The notes under the pieces were generated by a model, which was given only the letters and a program-made list of their open reading frames with translations, did not search any database and had not been told where the DNA came from. A stretch of DNA of 62,984 bases. Origin: DASYAN01 sp034431765. GTDB lineage: Bacteria > Chloroflexota > Ktedonobacteria > Ktedonobacterales > Ktedonobacteraceae. Below are positions 60,975 to 62,984 of the stretch, piece by piece. The stretch spans positions 1 to 62,984 of the forward strand of contig DAOUDD010000011.1 in NCBI GenBank assembly GCA_034431765.1, written 5' to 3'. Position numbers and translations under genes: made by a program. Within the stretch, counting starts at the first letter, position 1, and each line of letters starts with the position of its first letter.

Positions 60975-62039
60975 TTATATTGGATGCAGGCCGGGGAAGG
61001 TGAGACCGAGTGTTTCGTCCCAGCCAAACATGGCGTTGAGTGCCTGTACACCTGTTCCAGCAGCTCCTTTCATCAAGTTGTCGAGAGCGGAGAGGACGAC
61101 GACGCGCTGCTGCTCACTGTCCAGCTCGAAGCCGATGTCGCAAAAGTTGCTGCCAGCGAGAATTTTCGGCTCTGGATAGCGATAGACGCCGTTACGCTCC
61201 TTGACGATGCGCACAAACGGTTCCTGTCCGTACGCTTCGCGGTAGATGCGCCAGAGAGCGCGCTCGTCAAGACGCTCGTTGATAAAGACATGGGCGGTGA
61301 CAAGGATGCCACGCACGAGTTCAATAGCGGTGGCAGAGAAGGCGACAGTTTGCTGTAGATTCTCACCTCCGCTGACGCGTCCGAGTTCCTGGATCAGTTC
61401 GGCGGTATGGCGATGGCCGGTTGGCTCAAACGAACGGACAGCCCCACTACGATCGGGGTGATGGCTGCTCGCTCCAGGCGTTGCTCCTGCTGCCGAGGAG
61501 CCGACTTTCGCTTCCAGAACCAGGGGCAACTGTGCATTGACGATGCCAGCGCGATAGAGCGGAGCGAGACCCAGAATAGCTGTCGTCGCCATACAGCCCG
61601 TGCCGCTGACAAGACTGGCCTCAGGCAGTTCTGCGCGATGCAGTTCAGGTAGGCCGTAGACAGCTTCGGCCAATAAAGCCGGTGCAGCGTGCTCTTGCCC
61701 GTACCAGTGCTGAAAGAGTTCGGGGGAACGCAGCCGGAAATCGCCCGACAGATCGATCACGCGTAACGCAAGGCCACGATAGCGTTCGATAGCCTCAGAT
61801 GATCTGCCGTGTGGCAGGCAGAGAAAAAGAACATCGCACTGTGTAAGGTCATCTGGATGACAGTAACGCAGCGTTGTCACTTTGCGCAGGTTCGGGTGGG
61901 TGCTATGCAGGAAATGACCCGCAGAGCTACTGGAGGCAACCTGAACGATCTCCACCTGCGGATGAAAGAGGAGCAGGCGCAGCAGTTCACCACCTGTATA
62001 GCCGGAGCCACCGACGATTGAAACGCGAATGCGACTCAT
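60975..62039 (-). CDS. lysY: [LysW]-aminoadipyl-phosphate reductase
   Basis: A 354-residue NADPH enzyme related to ArgC. It reduces LysW-bound aminoadipyl phosphate to the semialdehyde. Rossmann motif RVSIVGGSGYTGGELLRLLL, then DVLFLCLPHGRSSE, active-site Cys in SLVSGTGCMATTAILGL, and KVGSSAAGATPGASSHHPDR, FEPTGHRHTAELIQEL and ILVTAHVFINERLDERALWR. The start overlaps the lysX stop by four bases (ATGA), so the two are co-translated. N-acetylglutamylphosphate reductase is the close alternative; the partner genes decide. Confidence 0.93.
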   Translation of the reverse strand: MSRIRVSIVGGSGYTGGELLRLLLFHPQVEIVQVASSSSAGHFLHSTHPNLRKVTTLRYCHPDDLTQCDVLFLCLPHGRSSEAIERYRGLALRVIDLSGDFRLRSPELFQHWYGQEHAAPALLAEAVYGLPELHRAELPEASLVSGTGCMATTAILGLAPLYRAGIVNAQLPLVLEAKVGSSAAGATPGASSHHPDRSGAVRSFEPTGHRHTAELIQELGRVSGGENLQQTVAFSATAIELVRGILVTAHVFINERLDERALWRIYREAYGQEPFVRIVKERNGVYRYPEPKILAGSNFCDIGFELDSEQQRVVVLSALDNLMKGAAGTGVQALNAMFGWDETLGLTFPGLHPI

Positions 62040-62899
62040 AATGCCACTCCTTCCCGCACATGGCTCAGCACATAGTCGAGCATCTCATGTGGAATATTTA
62101 CACCTGTTGGCGCGATGCTGTTGCGGAACTCCATGGTTGCGTTGATCTCGTTGATAAGCAGACCACGCTCAGGGTCTTCAAACACGTCGATTGCCAGGAT
62201 ACCGCCGCCAACCGCCTGCGCCGCTCGTGTACATAGATTGTCTAGCTCCGGGGTGACCAGGCAGTTCGTTGTCACGGCACCGCGCGCGGTGTTCGTTACC
62301 CAATGTTCACTGGTGCGATAGATGGCGCAGATCGTGCGTTCACCCACGACAAAGGCGCGAATGTCACGCTGTGGCTTGTCGATGTGCTCTTGAATATAGT
62401 GAATGTGGTGAGAGTAGGAGCCGAGCGTTTCCTGATGTTCGAGCACCGCTTCAGCGGCGTCGCGATCATTGACGCGTGCAAGCAAGCGCCCCCAGGAGCC
62501 GGTAACAGGTTTGAGCACAGCCGGATAGCCAAGCGTTTCAATACCCTCGATTGCGTGCGCTACGTCAAAGGCAAGCAGAGTGCGCGGGATGGGAAGGCCA
62601 GCGCGCTGGAGAGCCAGCGTGGTCAGCAGCTTATCGTTACAGGTGGCCGTGGTAGCCGCCGAGTTGAAGACTGGTATGCCCCAGTGTTCGAGCACCTGAG
62701 AGACGACGAGGCCACGTGATTGGCTAACGCTGCGACAGAGCACGGCATCATACGCTTGCCAGCGCTCGGCAGGTTGCGCCAGGTCAAACAGCAGTTCGCC
62801 GTCGTCGATTACGTCAAAATCGATGCAGCGCTGGCGCAGTGCCTCAACCAGCAGTTTCTCTTCTACACGAATGCGGGATGCTAGAATAGCCAGGCGCAT
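62036..62899 (-). CDS. lysX: LysW-aminoadipate ligase
   Basis: A 287-residue ATP-grasp ligase of the RimK type. It joins the alpha-amino group of 2-aminoadipate to the C-terminal Glu of the carrier LysW. MRLAILASRIRVEEKLLVEA begins the pre-ATP domain; TATCNDKLLTTLALQRAGLP, YPAVLKPVTGSWGRLLARV and YIQEHIDKPQRDIRAFVVG are the ATP-grasp segments, and LLINEINATMEFRNSIAPTG carries the metal-binding Asn/Glu. AAGGGAAGGGG precedes ATG 62899. The carrier gene lysW is usually next to lysX; it is not among the 85 bases between lysX and the window edge. Confidence 0.93.
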   Translation of the reverse strand: MRLAILASRIRVEEKLLVEALRQRCIDFDVIDDGELLFDLAQPAERWQAYDAVLCRSVSQSRGLVVSQVLEHWGIPVFNSAATTATCNDKLLTTLALQRAGLPIPRTLLAFDVAHAIEGIETLGYPAVLKPVTGSWGRLLARVNDRDAAEAVLEHQETLGSYSHHIHYIQEHIDKPQRDIRAFVVGERTICAIYRTSEHWVTNTARGAVTTNCLVTPELDNLCTRAAQAVGGGILAIDVFEDPERGLLINEINATMEFRNSIAPTGVNIPHEMLDYVLSHVREGVAL

Positions 62900-62954
62900 G
62901 AGCGTTCCCCTTCCCTTTTAAATGACGCAGATACGGTAACAGGTGATGAATCGC

Positions 62955-62984
62955 GGCGGACGCGATAAATCAGGTCCCTACGCT
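62955..62984. repeat. Dispersed repeat, copy 4 (cut by window end)
   Basis: GGCGGACGCGATAAATCAGG followed by TCCCTACGCT shares its left half with copies 1 to 3. It lies upstream of lysX, so three of four copies are within or beside the lysine operon. Confidence 0.65.

Noticed and set aside
1..62984. CRISPR array, prophage, insertion sequence or biosynthetic gene cluster
   Set aside because: No regularly spaced repeats, no transposase, integrase or phage structural gene, and no peptide- or polyketide-assembly genes were seen.

Overview
The window looks like chromosomal DNA from a free-living bacterium of the Ktedonobacteria/Chloroflexota type. This is inferred from gene content, not from a marker gene. 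Supporting signs are zinc-ribbon Ser/Thr kinases, membrane-anchored beta-propellers built from IWAVG repeats, a class I lysyl-tRNA synthetase and a LysW-dependent aminoadipate lysine pathway. No rRNA, tRNA, CRISPR array, insertion sequence or prophage was seen.

Layout. 13-4085: two membrane-anchored beta-propeller proteins and a D,D-carboxypeptidase. 4330-7692 (minus): a sugar ABC transporter (two permeases and a binding lipoprotein, no ATPase). 8264-12711: a small coiled-coil membrane protein, a glycine-rich stress-type protein, a Tat-type glycosidase-like protein and a two-gene membrane module of unknown role. 13145-17486 (minus): an unusual pair, a kinase fused to an extracytoplasmic binding domain and a lipoprotein joining a homologous binding domain to a von Willebrand A domain. 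18088-27501: RecQ, GNAT, xylose isomerase, an APH-type phosphotransferase, a DUF4870-like protein, a second zinc-ribbon kinase and a lactate monooxygenase-type enzyme. 28019-31449: pyruvate dehydrogenase E1alpha, E1beta and E2 (no E3), closed by a strong terminator. 31720-33779: three unrecognised genes. 33816-49921: mostly single metabolic and housekeeping genes, including an OYE-type reductase, acetoacetyl-CoA synthetase, a transmembrane MutS-like ATPase, a nucleoside deaminase, an SDR, ilvD and methyltransferases. 50339-52024 is class I LysRS and 52468-53274 a CPBP protease-like gene.

53436-62899 (all minus) is a nearly complete lysine operon read from the right edge: lysX, lysY, lysZ, a lysJ-lysK fusion, homocitrate synthase, homoaconitase large and small subunits, and homoisocitrate dehydrogenase. 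The last four make 2-oxoadipate from 2-oxoglutarate and acetyl-CoA. After amination to aminoadipate (enzyme not in the window), LysX attaches it to the carrier LysW, LysZ phosphorylates it, LysY reduces it, the LysJ half transaminates it and the LysK half releases lysine. The lysW gene is not in the window.

The most unusual items are: (1) a dispersed 45-bp repeat present four times, one copy lying in frame inside the LysK half of the fusion gene; (2) the LysJ-LysK fusion itself; (3) the kinase/binding-domain/vWA gene pair with an internal twin-arginine motif; (4) a duplicated promoter-like unit upstream of ilvD; and (5) an in-frame amber codon at the 5' end of the CPBP gene.
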